Shown here: piece after piece, positions 16,876 through 26,613 of the stretch | Layout: each line of letters starts with the position of its first letter | How positions within the stretch are numbered: the first letter of the stretch is position 1 | Source: Trichomonas vaginalis G3 | Taxonomy: Eukaryota > Parabasalia > Trichomonadida > Trichomonadidae | Length of the DNA: 64,000 bases | Direction: 5' to 3' | Assembly: GCF_026262505.1 (NCBI RefSeq) | Contig: NC_067208.1 | Coordinates: forward strand, 2,108,001-2,172,000 | Program-made: the position numbers and the translations under genes | The notes under the pieces: model-generated | Databases searched by the model: none | What the model saw: only the letters and a program-made list of their open reading frames with translations | What the model was told of the DNA's origin: nothing

Positions 16876-17247
16876 ATGAGCTTGTCAAAATCAGAGCGAG
16901 AGTCTATTATATTAAATGACGCAAGAGGAATACAACATCCTTTCTATTACGTAAGTCAGAGTAAAGATGGTAAAATATACGTAAGAAAAAGAAAGGTTCC
17001 ATTAGCGAATGCAGAGAGCGACAACATTAAGGTGCATGGCAAGGGTGAAGTCCACGAAGCCCATATAAAACCTTCTGTTCAAACTGAAAAGTCAATAGAA
17101 CCAGAAGAAAAGAAGCCAGATGTACTTTCAATAACGAACCAAGAGCTTATTGCAAAGTTCGTGAATTTCATTGAAAAACAAACCGAGTCAAAGAACCCTG
17201 ACCCGCCAGTGAAAGAAGTTGAGACCAAGAAGAAGACAAGTCATTGA
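16876..17247 (+). CDS. Small basic protein with K-DG-x-IYVRKRK motif, 123 aa (frameshifted end)
   Basis: Residues 24-40 (YYVSQSKDGKIYVRKRK) resemble the central motif of the small basic protein at 53845-54087. The frame stops at 17247, but another frame open to about 17302 encodes a strongly basic tail rich in Pro and Arg. A single indel near 17240 probably truncated it. The gene sits directly upstream of the major capsid gene, so a DNA-condensing or capsid-core role is plausible but inferred. Confidence 0.5.
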   Translation: MSLSKSERESIILNDARGIQHPFYYVSQSKDGKIYVRKRKVPLANAESDNIKVHGKGEVHEAHIKPSVQTEKSIEPEEKKPDVLSITNQELIAKFVNFIEKQTESKNPDPPVKEVETKKKTSH

Positions 17248-17335
17248 AAATGTCAAGAAACAACTTCCACCACGAATACCAAGAAGAAGAGTGAGAATAA
17301 TGAAGTAAATAGATATTTTTATCTGAAGTAAATAC

Positions 17336-18836
17336 ATGCAGAACGAACAGCTAAACGAATTTACTCCAGCAGAGCATATTCATCAGATTCGCTCATATTT
17401 CGATATCATAGACAATGCAGTTCAATTGGTGACACTAATAGAAAATATTCTGACGCAAAGATTCCATCACAACCTGGAACTGCTAAAGATAACACATGGG
17501 TAACATTCAATCTCTCACCTCCTGGTGAAAATATGTTGGACCTTTACAATACATTCATTACGTATAAATGGAAGGTCAATTTATTGCAGATAAAGAATTG
17601 GTTCAGGTTCCAATAAAACAAACCCACCAGGATTTTGGATTGGTTTCGATGACGCTTTCTATGCAGTTGCTGGATATCAAATCCTTGCAAATGGTCGTAT
17701 CGTATATTCTCAAGACACGCAAGAGAAGAAGCATATATAACTTCAAACTCACAAACTACCGAACAAATAAAGAAAGTAGATGTTTTTCTCAAAGACTCGA
17801 CATGAAGATGTATGGAGTCATTCGGGAACATGCAGAACAGGACAAATTGTTAGTGGTCCAATTACAGCAGGAAATCATTTGATTTTAAGCTTCGTTTAAG
17901 AATTCCTGTTAGAAGATTCCTTCCATTAGAAGCTATTCGATTTATTCCAGCTTTTGCAGGAAACATTCAGCTTAAAGTAAAGTTCAGTAGCGACGCCTTA
18001 CAATGCACATCTATATCTGTAAATGATATCATTGGCTTTCAATCCAACTCTTAAAGTTGCATTTGCTTCAGATTCAAATCCACCGACAAATAAATTTGTT
18101 CCATGGAATGAACCACATTCACTATGATAACGAAGGCAATAGAAGCTAGTGGAACAGTTACTATTACAACTGTAACCCAGCAACTATTTCGAACAAAGAT
18201 GGATTTTAATGAATGTTTCATTCATCCAAAGTCATTCTCTTAGACCCTAACATTTATACAGAACTTGTAGAATTATACAAACGAGGCTTTATGTTTTCCT
18301 GTTAAAGTTATGGATTGGATTCCTATGGACGGTTCATTCTCAAAGAATACAGATAGTTCAAGTGCAACATTTACAGCAGCTTATACGCCTATTAATGTTA
18401 AAAGTATTTGGGCACTATTTAGAAAGAAAGACAACTATTATGTTAATTTTGAGAAACTAAGTTTAAATATCTTCAGCTTTCCATGGGAGCTTATGGAAAT
18501 ATGCCTGCAGAACCTGAAAAATCATATGGACCTGTATTTTATGAAATGGTTGCGAACGCTTGCAATACAAACAATGATATGATAGGATTTAATGAAGATG
18601 TTATGAGGTCATTGGTGGATGATGGTAGTGTGGAACATAAATGGGATAGCTATGACAACACACATTTCTTATGTGGTTTTCCAACAGAAGTGGACTTTTG
18701 CTTCCAGCAAGGTCAAACATCTACTGCTCCAATAACATACAAATTGTCTGTTAAAGGACCTATTGAACTAGCAACTGAAAATGTACCAAAGCCACTTATT
18801 GGATTTATGAGGGATTGTTGCTTTGCAATACAGTAA
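17336..18836 (+). pseudogene. Decayed major capsid protein gene (double jelly-roll)
   Basis: Pieces of one capsid protein appear in shifting frames: an N-terminal start at 17336, LYNTFITYKW near 17540, a GFDDAFYAVAGYQILANG stretch near 17640, FKLRLRIPVRRFLPLEAIRF near 17890, and an open end from 18310 to 18836. The layout matches the copy at 21321-22920 and the major capsid proteins described for Mavericks. At least five frameshifts or stops make it a pseudogene. Its position after the polymerase and penton-like genes fits the virion module of Maverick A. Confidence 0.7.
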
Positions 18837-18933
18837 GACAGTCAGGCATACCAATAATAAGACTTGACGACTATAACTTAGCACTGACGACAGTGAGGAA
18901 TAAGGATGAAACGTTTATTTTTAAAGCTTATAA

Positions 18934-19179
18934 ATGAGTTCTTCATCAAGCTCTCGTGAACCTTCACCATCTGTGAAACAAACTTTACCAAACGATTATG
19001 GAGCACCTATTGAATATTTCTTACGAGCTGCACAATGGCAAAGAGCAGTTTCACCAAGGTTAGGTGTTCCACCAGCTCCTGTCAAAAATAGCATTTGGTC
19101 AAGTCCTTATATAAGATATGGTCTCCCACTAGGTTTGCTAGCTACAGCAGGAGCAGTTATGAATGTTGAAAAGAAATAA
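18934..19179 (+). CDS. Small single-pass membrane protein, 81 aa
   Basis: A Ser/Pro-rich N-terminus precedes one hydrophobic segment, YGLPLGLLATAGAV (about residues 62-75), close to the C-terminus. The next frame, 19163-19393, overlaps its end and carries a Pro/Thr-rich tail, so the two were probably one gene before a frameshift. Small membrane proteins next to capsid genes occur in many virus-like elements, but the role here is unknown. Confidence 0.45.
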   Translation: MSSSSSSREPSPSVKQTLPNDYGAPIEYFLRAAQWQRAVSPRLGVPPAPVKNSIWSSPYIRYGLPLGLLATAGAVMNVEKK

Positions 19180-19393
19180 AGCAAATGTTATAAATAATAC
19201 TGAAGTAGCTGAAGTTAAACAAACTCCAACACCTTCGTCAAACCACGCCTTCACAAGCAAAACTTCAATGACTCCTGAACCTATGGAAGTACAAACTCCT
19301 GTTTCAAAAGTCCAACTCCTAAACCGACTCCAACATTTTAAACCAGAACCTACGCCTCAAATAAATCGTAAAACTCCTGCGTTTCCTTACTGA
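19163..19393 (+). CDS. Pro/Thr-rich tail, 76 aa, likely continuation of the 81-aa gene
   Basis: A low-complexity frame with several Pro-Thr and Gln-Thr-Pro motifs. It overlaps the preceding membrane protein by 17 bp and lacks the usual T-rich Maverick leader. I read it as the displaced C-terminus of that protein, though an independent gene cannot be excluded. Confidence 0.35.
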   Translation: MLKRNKANVINNTEVAEVKQTPTPSSNHAFTSKTSMTPEPMEVQTPVSKVQLLNRLQHFKPEPTPQINRKTPAFPY

Positions 19394-19440
19394 AAAATAA
19401 CGTTATTTTTATTTTATTTGAACATTTTTATTTGATTGAA

Positions 19441-19682
19441 ATGACGACTAAAGTCACTGAAGCAATGAAACAAAAGTTTTTTGGTAGAATACATTAAATC
19501 AGGAATTATTCCAGAAGGTTTTTTACGTTCACATTACTATGAAGGATGGTAGAGTTCAGTTTAGAAAGATAAAGCAACCATTAGATAAAGAAGGAATTTT
19601 GAGAAAGATTAAACTTCATGAGGACAACATTGCTAAACTTAGGAAGAAGTTAGAAGAGTTGGAGAAAAGAAGAGAGTTATAA
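19441..19682 (+). pseudogene. Decayed copy of the 80-aa basic coiled-coil gene
   Basis: The DNA aligns along its length with the intact gene at 53845-54087. Extra bases in two T-runs (near 19481 and 19522) break the frame. The ATG follows TTATTTGATTGAA. Both copies occupy the second or third position from an element end, which supports calling 20549 and 53294 equivalent termini. Confidence 0.7.
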
Positions 19683-19695
19683 AGCAATGAATTCA

Positions 19696-19756
19696 ACAGG
19701 TTAGAAAAGAGGTTAGATATCGGGTTAGATCTAACCTTCTAACATAAACATTATTT
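19696..19756 (+). repeat. AGATCT palindrome/iteron element, copy 3 (TTAGA class)
   Basis: Iterons AGGTTAGA, AGGTTAGA and GGGTTAGA lead into GGTTAGATCTAACC at 19723-19736, then TCTAACA and TAAACATTATTTTTG. It lies between two convergent genes. Confidence 0.75.
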
Positions 19757-19847
19757 TTGTGCTATGTTTTCATACGTGTGCGGGTGGTGATATCATTAAT
19801 TTTTAAGTTTATTTTTATATAAATGACAGAACAAAAATATAACATAT

Positions 19848-20282
19848 CTACTCAACAGGAATGAGACCCTTACTGACTATGTATTCGTTTAATGCTTGAT
19901 GAAAACAATGGTACATATTATCGTATGGGTATACACAACGTCTGTTTCCATCGTCGTCGTATATGTAGAGCTCAAATCCAGTCCAACCTTCTTTTGTACA
20001 ATATGTAGCTTTATTTAAGTATGCATTTATGTAGATAAGGCAATTTTCTTCATCGCTCCAGAAATAATTTTTCGTCTTTGTTGAAATAGTTTTCGTTCCT
20101 CTGCGACCATAAGGAATGTATGCAATGAACTTTGCGTCATAAGGGATTGTAATATATTCAGGGTTTCTTTCATCGTCAATGGGTCTGTCTTTGTTAAAAT
20201 GCATGTTTCTCAGTTTTACTTGAGTTTTGAATAGTTCACGGAAACGTTCTGGGAAAGAGTCATAGTAAATGTAGTCGGACAT
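19848..20282 (-). CDS. Terminal-region protein, 144 aa
   Basis: The protein is rich in Tyr, Asp and Asn. It is the last gene before the right end of Maverick A, the position held by the 94-aa and 89-aa proteins at the other two ends. I see only weak similarity to those (a Y-D-D-D/E-G turn followed by a Tyr-rich strand). The function is unknown. The ATG has an A/T-rich leader and faces the terminus. Confidence 0.55.
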   Translation of the reverse strand: MSDYIYYDSFPERFRELFKTQVKLRNMHFNKDRPIDDERNPEYITIPYDAKFIAYIPYGRRGTKTISTKTKNYFWSDEENCLIYINAYLNKATYCTKEGWTGFELYIYDDDGNRRCVYPYDNMYHCFHQALNEYIVSKGLIPVE

Positions 20283-20329
20283 GTCTTTGTAATGAAATAA
20301 AAAATTTAAAAAAATAAAAATAAGGTTAT

Positions 20330-20549
20330 TTTTTATTTAGTGAGGACGGTAGGGAATTCGTTAGTGAAGTCGTTAGTGAAGTAGTTAGTGAAGTCGTTTA
20401 TGTGTCAGATGGTTTTGTAAATATTTAAGGTTAAGTTGGTGTTATGGTTGTGTTGTAAAATATACGTTACCGGTTTCGTAAAGTGTCAAAACCGCTAAGT
20501 GGTGTACGGAGGCGCGCAATGCCACAGTACACGACTTAGGGATACTAAC
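20330..20549 (+). repeat. Right terminus of Maverick A with iterons, hairpin and ATACTAAC end
   Basis: The segment shares three blocks with 36816-37043 and 53294-53474 (inverted). First come GTTAGTGAAGT-type iterons, then a block containing TTTGTAAATATTTAAGGTT and AAATATACGTTACCGG, then a hairpin 9 nt before ATACTAAC. Here the stem is GTGTACGGAGGC (20502-20513) against GCCACAGTACAC (20521-20532), with two mismatches. After ATACTAAC (20542-20549) the three loci diverge, so this is taken as an element end. Only one end is visible, so a target duplication cannot be checked. Confidence 0.65.
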
Positions 20550-20566
20550 TTTTGGACCAGTATGAA

Positions 20567-21253
20567 ATGAACATGGCTGATGGAAATATAACACCTGACG
20601 TTCTAGAACATTTATCTCAAAGAACTACACAGAACCATAAAGATGGTATATTTGGTGAAGAGTTTAGAAAGAAAGTTAGGGAGGGAGAAGGAAGAGAACC
20701 TATTGTACATGACCTTGCAAACGAAAGTTTACAAAATGTCATAAAAACTTACTTTGCAGACAATGAACCGAGAAGGGATGAATATTTAAGAAAACTCAAA
20801 TGGACAGTACCAAATGAAATGTTAGTATTGAAAAACATGTTCCTTGACAAAATAAAACCAACTACAGAAATAAATGACGCAAGACTGAAACATTGGGTAA
20901 AAGCTTTCCCATTCACAAAAGATATTGTTGGTAACATGGAAAGAAAACCAGAATGGCTACAAAAACATATATTTGGAAACGAGCTTATTCCATATGGACA
21001 AGCTCTGTTTGAAGAGCTTGAACCGGAAACTCAGGAAAGAGTCATGCAAACAATACGCGAAGACTCAAATACAAACTATGACAAAATCTTTCTAGGATAT
21101 AGGTTACCTGAGATGGGCGACCAGAGCCCAAAGGCAAAAAGGACATGGGAAATTTACAACATACTAGGTGAACATGAGGCAAAGATGCAACAACTTGAAG
21201 CAGAGGGCAAGTTACCAAAAGCGACACCAAAGAAGAAGAGTAGAACAAAGTAA
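20567..21253 (+). CDS. Maverick protein upstream of major capsid gene, about 229 aa, 5' end uncertain
   Basis: The frame is open right up to the terminus of Maverick A at 20549, and there is no T-rich leader before the first ATG at 20567. The 5' end may have been cut off when Maverick A inserted. The protein is helical and charged, with a Lys-rich tail ending KATPKKKSRTK. No domain is recognised. It precedes the capsid gene by 68 bp, which fits a virion core or assembly protein; that is inference. Confidence 0.5.
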   Translation: MNMADGNITPDVLEHLSQRTTQNHKDGIFGEEFRKKVREGEGREPIVHDLANESLQNVIKTYFADNEPRRDEYLRKLKWTVPNEMLVLKNMFLDKIKPTTEINDARLKHWVKAFPFTKDIVGNMERKPEWLQKHIFGNELIPYGQALFEELEPETQERVMQTIREDSNTNYDKIFLGYRLPEMGDQSPKAKRTWEIYNILGEHEAKMQQLEAEGKLPKATPKKKSRTK

Positions 21254-21320
21254 AGCTTGGTACGAGTGGGTTCTATTATGACAAATAAATTCAACTATTC
21301 TATATTTTTACCCATATGAA

Positions 21321-22920
21321 ATGTACGCCGCTCAGAATATAACGCCAACAGTTTTGGATGCCATGAACGGAAATGTTTCCGAATGGTATAACGAATGCGA
21401 CAATGCCATTAGAAGGTCAGAAATAGTTCCTGGAACTTACGAATATACAACTGCTGTTTCTTATGGAAACGTAGGTGAGTTTGGAGAAGGTTCTTCAACA
21501 ACAGTAGATATTGCTTGCGACAGGTTTCATATTATTTCTATTGACAACTCATTCTTATACGTGGAACAAGACATTGAAATAAAACCTTCTGCCAAGTTGT
21601 CTGACAAAAAAGGTTGCAATGGAATTTTCTATGTCGGATACCAATATGCTCCAGAAGTTTTCATGGGATATAAGATATATTCTAACTCTGACTTAGTTCA
21701 AACAGTAACATGGGCAAACTATGAATGGTTCGCTTTGAGAAACTCAGTACACCACAAGCTAGAGAACAAACAGACCAGTATGCAACTATTGAGAAAATAA
21801 GAAGACTTGACCCTAACGTTCCAGGAGTTTATGTTAACCTTTCTGGTTCAGATGGAACTGCTGCCACTAAAGTAAAACTGAAACTTAGAGTTCCTTTGTC
21901 ATCTTTCCTCATCTTCAGGTTTTTAAGATACTTCAAACTGGGCAGGAAAAATTTCTATCGAACTTACTCCAAGCAAAAATAACTTAGTCATTGCACCAAC
22001 GCAAGACCCATTCAGCATTACTGTAGCTGGAACTGGTGGAGCCAAGTTCTGTGAATTTTGCAAAGACAAGTTGACTTAGACTTTGGTTTCTCAAACTTCA
22101 ACAATGAAGTAAACTATTATTTCAATGCTGCTGGAACTGCTTGGGACCCAGTTAGTTCACATGCGAAAAGTTTGAATGCAAGAGAATAGAAAGCAGACTT
22201 GCAGTCTATATGTTGGACCCAGATATTTCAAATGCTTTAGCTGCCAAATATATTGCAGTTCCACTTATGTTCCCTATACACCAAATATCTGTCAAAGACT
22301 TTGCAGGTGAAGTTGGAAACCAAAGTGCTGACCCAGGTGCAAGAACAGATATTGCTTTAACAACTGCAATGAAACATGCAGATACTATGTTTGTACTGTT
22401 CAGACGAACTATAAATGACTATTCTTGTTTCTACAACCCCGGTATTAAATATCATATAAACATAGATGGCAAATATTATCCAAGAGAAGAATATTCTACA
22501 GTTGAGGATATGAGGTCATACAACTTGACATTAGATGCTATGAACTTTAACAACAACTTCACAACAACCATTAACCCTGAAATGCAAAGTTCTATTATGC
22601 CATATGTGAAAGTATGGACTCATACAGGAGGTCAAAAAACTCAATATACAAATGGAGACCGTTCAAACTTTTGGCTTGGCATTCCATTTGCTGACTCAGA
22701 AGACTTTATGGGTGGTATTTCAACTGTTGGTACTGTACAAATACAATATACTGGTGACAGAGACGGTCCAGATGAACTGAGAGCAAAAAAGTTTACAAAA
22801 CCAATAGCACTTTTCACGGAAGATGCTCTTTTGAAGATTCGTTCGATGAAACCTGCTGGGGCTCCTCAGATTGGCATAACGACAGCTTCCATCGAGCAGA
22901 TTTTGGCAGCAGGTCAGTAA
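21321..22920 (+). pseudogene. Major capsid protein (double jelly-roll), frameshifted
   Basis: Three frames together give about 520 residues: 21321-21800, 21725-21982 and 22210-22920. The first has TYEYTTAVSYGN and a FYVGYQYAPEVFMGYKI stretch, similar to GYQILANG of the 17.3-kb copy. The middle holds KIRRLDPNVPGVYVNL and KLRVPLSSF. The last begins around MLDPDISNALAAKY and is beta-rich to the end. This order, size and context fit the Maverick major capsid protein. Breaks near 21790, 21940 and 22190 make it non-functional as sequenced. Confidence 0.75.
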
Positions 22921-23000
22921 GTTGTTCTTGAACTGACTTCTCTCCGTCAAATATTGACAGTACGCCAGTTTTGACATAATATTGTAAGATAAACTTACCT

Positions 23001-23231
23001 TTAGAAATCTGTAAGTTTTGAAGTTATATTTTTGTCAACGTCAAGAACTTTCACCATTTCAGTTATACCAACTTTCTTTGCTTTATGAAAATATTTAGGT
23101 TCAGCAAAGACTGCTATTCTATAACATTTACCATTGTTTGTGTAAAGAACTATTCTGTCAATGTATTTGTATTGTTTGTGTGTGTAAACTTTGTTTTGCT
23201 TCAATTCGAAGAGATACTCGAATACGTCCAT
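23001..23231 (-). CDS. Small hypothetical Maverick protein, 76 aa
   Basis: A basic, beta-rich protein with no recognised domain. It starts at a Maverick-type divergent promoter of 18 bp. Its position (divergent from the DPEIECCG gene) equals that of the 133-aa gene in the other two blocks, but I see no clear sequence match. Confidence 0.5.
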   Translation of the reverse strand: MDVFEYLFELKQNKVYTHKQYKYIDRIVLYTNNGKCYRIAVFAEPKYFHKAKKVGITEMVKVLDVDKNITSKLTDF

Positions 23232-23249
23232 CTTTTTATTCTAAGTAAA
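23232..23249. promoter_or_regulatory. 18-bp divergent promoter
   Basis: The spacer CTTTTTATTCTAAGTAAA separates two start codons. It is close to the spacers at 3407, 31810 and 39135. Confidence 0.5.
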
Positions 23250-23828
23250 ATGTCATTTCCGAAAATAGAAGCGTAAGTGTTTCAAAAGGTTTAATGGCGG
23301 TGGCAGATGTGAAGTTAAATTCACCAACTCAAACAAACAGTCAAAGTGTTGTTGTCAATGTCAAAGACAGAGATGTTGAAGTGGGGAAACCATACGAGAG
23401 ACGAAGATGGTATAACAATTGTTCCTGTAAAAGAACCAACATATCCTGAAGTTAGCAGAGACTTAAGTTCTGTTGCAGATATTCGAAATGACTACCAACA
23501 ACTTAAAGACAAACTTCAAACTCAGGAGAAGATTTGTCAAGCTTTAGGTATAATGTTAAACTTGGTCGAACACAACCCTGTAAAAGTGAACTCATATGTC
23601 ATTGCACCTCATGAAGTTTTGAAAGAACTATTGAAACTTTTGACAGAGGCAGACGATATAAACATCAAAGAAATAGAACCCGACATTAGTTGCTGTGGTG
23701 TTTCATATAATGTCATTGACAAGATATACGTTATGAAAGGAGGTGAAACGTTGAACTTAAAGTATAGTTTCCCAGACGTCATAAAAATATTTGACGACCA
23801 CAACATTTCATTAAAATTTATTTGCTAA
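23250..23828 (+). pseudogene. Frameshifted homologue of the 216-aa DPEIECCG protein
   Basis: The C-terminal part (open from about 23346) has the acidic-x-Cys-Cys-Gly centre as DISCCGVSYN, followed by a hydrophobic strand and N-L-K-Y as in the 216-aa protein. The 5' part starts with ATG at 23250 but breaks at 23274, reappears at 23294 and shifts again near 23397. At least two indels have disabled it. Confidence 0.55.
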
Positions 23829-23834
23829 GTAAAA

Positions 23835-24066
23835 ATGTCAAAACTTCTTGAAAGATGTTTGAAGAAAAAATAATATAGACTTTATTTCATGTAAAGGACT
23901 TTACACACTTTTGAACGATATGAAAGACCCTGTTTTGTTTGTTCGTGTAGACAAAGGAAAGTTCTATGTCTTTACAAAATATTTGAACTTCTTAGACAGA
24001 GAACTTCAAGAAACGCCATGTGAAAGTTTAGATGAAGTTCTTCTCCACTTTCAGAAAAACTTTTAA
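23835..24066 (+). pseudogene. Probable homologue of the 90-aa protein, frameshifted near start
   Basis: The ATG at 23835 is followed after 12 codons by a stop in an A-run. Another frame continues with about 60 codons, including VLFVRVDKGKFYVF and ending DEVLLHFQKNF. Position before the penton-like gene and the ending (acidic-EVL-aromatic) match the 90-aa gene, but identity is low. Confidence 0.4.
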
Positions 24067-24076
24067 ATATATATAA

Positions 24077-24874
24077 ATGGCAGAAGATATAATGGTTTAT
24101 ACTATTACGACTAAAAACCCTGAGTCATATAATTCTATAACAACAAACTTACAAAGTCCTCAAGGACGATATTGTAAACTAACTTTAAACACAATGACGA
24201 CTAAAGCCTGTTTTGCTCTTTTGACACCAGAAGACTTTATTGTTGTGAATGGTAAAAAATACTCCTTTGAAGATACTTACTCAGATATACCACCAACAGG
24301 TTTTGTTGACTTATTTAATACTTTAAGTACGGGTGTAACATGTGCTGCAACTAGAGCAGGTTTCATTATGTTTGGATGTCCGACTGAGTTTACTATAAAC
24401 GATATGAGCTATAATACAAAACTTATTTCTGGTTTTTACTACCAACAGTTTCCTATAACAGGAAAAGGTGTCATACAAGGAATGTCTATTCCATTGACAT
24501 TAAGCACACCTATTTTATATATTGTTTCAAACTTAGGTTCAAAGTGTTATTCGAATGTCGACAGAAACTATTATGACCAAAAGATACTTATGCGTATAAA
24601 CAATACTTTCTCTGCTGGTTTGCCTATTGTTCATTCGAATGCAGAATTTTCAACCTTAGTGAACTCAAACACATTGGCAAGTATAACGTTGACATTAGTT
24701 GACGCAAACTTTGTTCCTGTAAAACTTTTATGTCCTATGTATTTGTCAATGACGGCAGAAAGTTTCGAATTGGAAGATGCAACTGGTGAAAGTATTGTAT
24801 TACAAGAACAACTTCAACAACAAATAGCTCAAGAACAACAAATGCAACAAATGCAACAACAAAGTCAAGAATAA
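24077..24874 (+). CDS. Penton-like minor capsid candidate (family 1), 265 aa
   Basis: This intact relative of 2642-3406 and 31827-32603 has the same start (a strand, then NPESYNSI) and the same final jelly-roll-like strands (ITLTLVDANFVPVKLL). It adds a Gln-rich tail of about 25 residues after residue 240, absent from the other two. It follows the small 90-aa-like gene and precedes the helicase. A minor capsid role is inferred from family resemblance and context. Confidence 0.6.
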   Translation: MAEDIMVYTITTKNPESYNSITTNLQSPQGRYCKLTLNTMTTKACFALLTPEDFIVVNGKKYSFEDTYSDIPPTGFVDLFNTLSTGVTCAATRAGFIMFGCPTEFTINDMSYNTKLISGFYYQQFPITGKGVIQGMSIPLTLSTPILYIVSNLGSKCYSNVDRNYYDQKILMRINNTFSAGLPIVHSNAEFSTLVNSNTLASITLTLVDANFVPVKLLCPMYLSMTAESFELEDATGESIVLQEQLQQQIAQEQQMQQMQQQSQE

Positions 24875-24903
24875 AAAAAATATTTTTTTTTATTTTTATA
24901 AAA

Positions 24904-26139
24904 ATGTACAGAATAGATGTTTCAGATTTTTATGACTTCCAAGCATTCAGAAATATGTGTCCATTTCGAGACTATAACAAAGCAGTCGAGAATTTGAAAC
25001 GTTTAGTCATTTATGTCGACTCTGCCCCAGAATGTTATGTTATGAAAGAATGGGATGTAGTCTTTAACAAACCTAAAGCGACAATAGTTTCAGAACAAGA
25101 ATGTAGACAGAAACTTAAGAAAATAAAAGTCGTACAAGTTGGCATGAAGATGTTAGATGCTTGGGATATCTTATTGTCAAAACTTGAAGATTTTTCAGTT
25201 CGTGGTATAAAGTTTTATACACCTTCTCCAAACTTCTATTCTATCTTCACTGGATATAAATATGAACAAGTAGAATGGAAAGAAAATATTATAGAAGCTT
25301 GGTTAGACCATGTCAAAGAAATTATATGCAATGGAAACGAAAGAGTCTATGAGTATATCTTATGTTGGTTTGCAAACATCTTACAACATCCAAGTGCTAA
25401 GAATGAAACTGCTCTCATTATAATTGGAAAACAAGGAACTGGTAAGAATACTTTCTTTACAGATATTTTGTGCAAACTGTTAGAAGGTTATTCGAATCCG
25501 AATATGACAAACATAGAAAACATCTGTGGCAAGTTTAACTCTTCTATTGAGAATATGAAACTTATAGTTTGCAATGAACTTCAAAGTATAGATACAACAA
25601 AAGTTTTGAACTCAGATGCTTTGAAGAGTCTTATAACAGACAAAGTTGGAGTTGTTGAAAGAAAGTATAAAGACCAAAGAGTTTGTGAAAATGTTGCAAA
25701 CTTCATTATGGTTTCAAACAATGCTGTTCCGATGAAGTTAGAAAGTTCTGACAGAAGATATGTAGTTGTCAGAACGTCAGATTCTCATATGCAAGATACA
25801 GAATATTTTGACGACTTAGCAGAAACTTTGACATCTGACTTTTACAACCACTTGTTCTCATATTTCATGACATTAGATATTTCTAAGTTCAATCCAAGAC
25901 AAATTCCACATACCGAAGAGAGACAAACATTGTTAGAAGCAAACAAGAGTGTATATGAACTGTTCATAGATGAAACTGACTTTGAGTGTTTAGATGAAAG
26001 GTCATTGTACGATTCGTATAAACAATATTGTCAAGAATATGGTTATATGACAGCGTCTAAACGAACATTCTTGGCAAATGTCAAAAGTCTTTTAGACGTA
26101 CAGAATGGTGTATATACAAAGAAAATTTTTTATGAGTAA
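24904..26139 (+). CDS. Superfamily 3 (D5-like) helicase, 411 aa
   Basis: Walker A is GKQGTGKN at residues 175-182, Walker B LIVCNEL at 220-226, motif C NFIMVSNN near 266-273, and SDRRYVVV follows at about 281-288, the hallmark order of SF3 helicases. A C-terminal winged-helix-like tail (about 355-411) is shared with the free protein at 11324-11668. The enzyme would unwind DNA for the polymerase. It lacks the long N- and C-terminal parts of the helicase at 54824-56518. The leader is a T-run ending TTTTTATAAAA just before the ATG. Confidence 0.9.
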   Translation: MYRIDVSDFYDFQAFRNMCPFRDYNKAVENLKRLVIYVDSAPECYVMKEWDVVFNKPKATIVSEQECRQKLKKIKVVQVGMKMLDAWDILLSKLEDFSVRGIKFYTPSPNFYSIFTGYKYEQVEWKENIIEAWLDHVKEIICNGNERVYEYILCWFANILQHPSAKNETALIIIGKQGTGKNTFFTDILCKLLEGYSNPNMTNIENICGKFNSSIENMKLIVCNELQSIDTTKVLNSDALKSLITDKVGVVERKYKDQRVCENVANFIMVSNNAVPMKLESSDRRYVVVRTSDSHMQDTEYFDDLAETLTSDFYNHLFSYFMTLDISKFNPRQIPHTEERQTLLEANKSVYELFIDETDFECLDERSLYDSYKQYCQEYGYMTASKRTFLANVKSLLDVQNGVYTKKIFYE

Positions 26140-26177
26140 ATTTTAAAAAAAATATTTTTTTTATCCGATAGAAAAAG

Positions 26178-26597
26178 ATGGCAAAATTCATCTCAGTAAA
26201 CAAGTACATGTCAGGACTTAAAGAAGAACTAGACCCATTCACATATTTGAATGTTTACTTCTACCATTTTGAAAAGTCTTCATTCAGCAAAGTTTGGAAC
26301 ATCGAACCAGTTAAGTTTGCTATTGTGACTAAAAATGGTGCGAAATTTGAAGACTTAGACATAGAAGGTTTGTTAACAGTCAAAGAAAGTTTTGACAGAA
26401 GGTTCTCAAACCTTAAAGAAGGCAAAGCATACAAACTTGTTATACCTTATGAACCAAAGAAAGCAGACGACTATGAATATTATGAGTCTAAAGTTGTAGA
26501 AGTTCAAGGTAAATTGGGTAAAAAGATTTTAGAGTCTAAGCCAGTGTTTACTCCTAAAGAGGAAGAGAACATTGACATTGACCCAGAAATGTTCTAA
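26178..26597 (+). CDS. Maverick hypothetical protein, 139 aa
   Basis: It starts after TTTATCCGATAGAAAAAG, the leader also found before 11324. Basic and aromatic in the N-terminal half, it ends in a short acidic tail (EEENIDIDPEMF) like the 157-aa protein at 10761-11234. An acidic C-terminal tip next to a helicase gene is reminiscent of single-strand DNA-binding proteins, but no OB-fold signature can be claimed. Confidence 0.5.
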   Translation: MAKFISVNKYMSGLKEELDPFTYLNVYFYHFEKSSFSKVWNIEPVKFAIVTKNGAKFEDLDIEGLLTVKESFDRRFSNLKEGKAYKLVIPYEPKKADDYEYYESKVVEVQGKLGKKILESKPVFTPKEEENIDIDPEMF

Positions 26598-26613
26598 AAA
26601 TAAAATTTTATTT

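Noticed and set aside
20542-20549. ACTAAC at element ends as the branch site of trichomonad introns
   Set aside because: Known T. vaginalis introns have ACTAAC followed by ACACAG and a GTATGT-type donor. None of the three sites is followed by ACACAG, and no donor is seen upstream.
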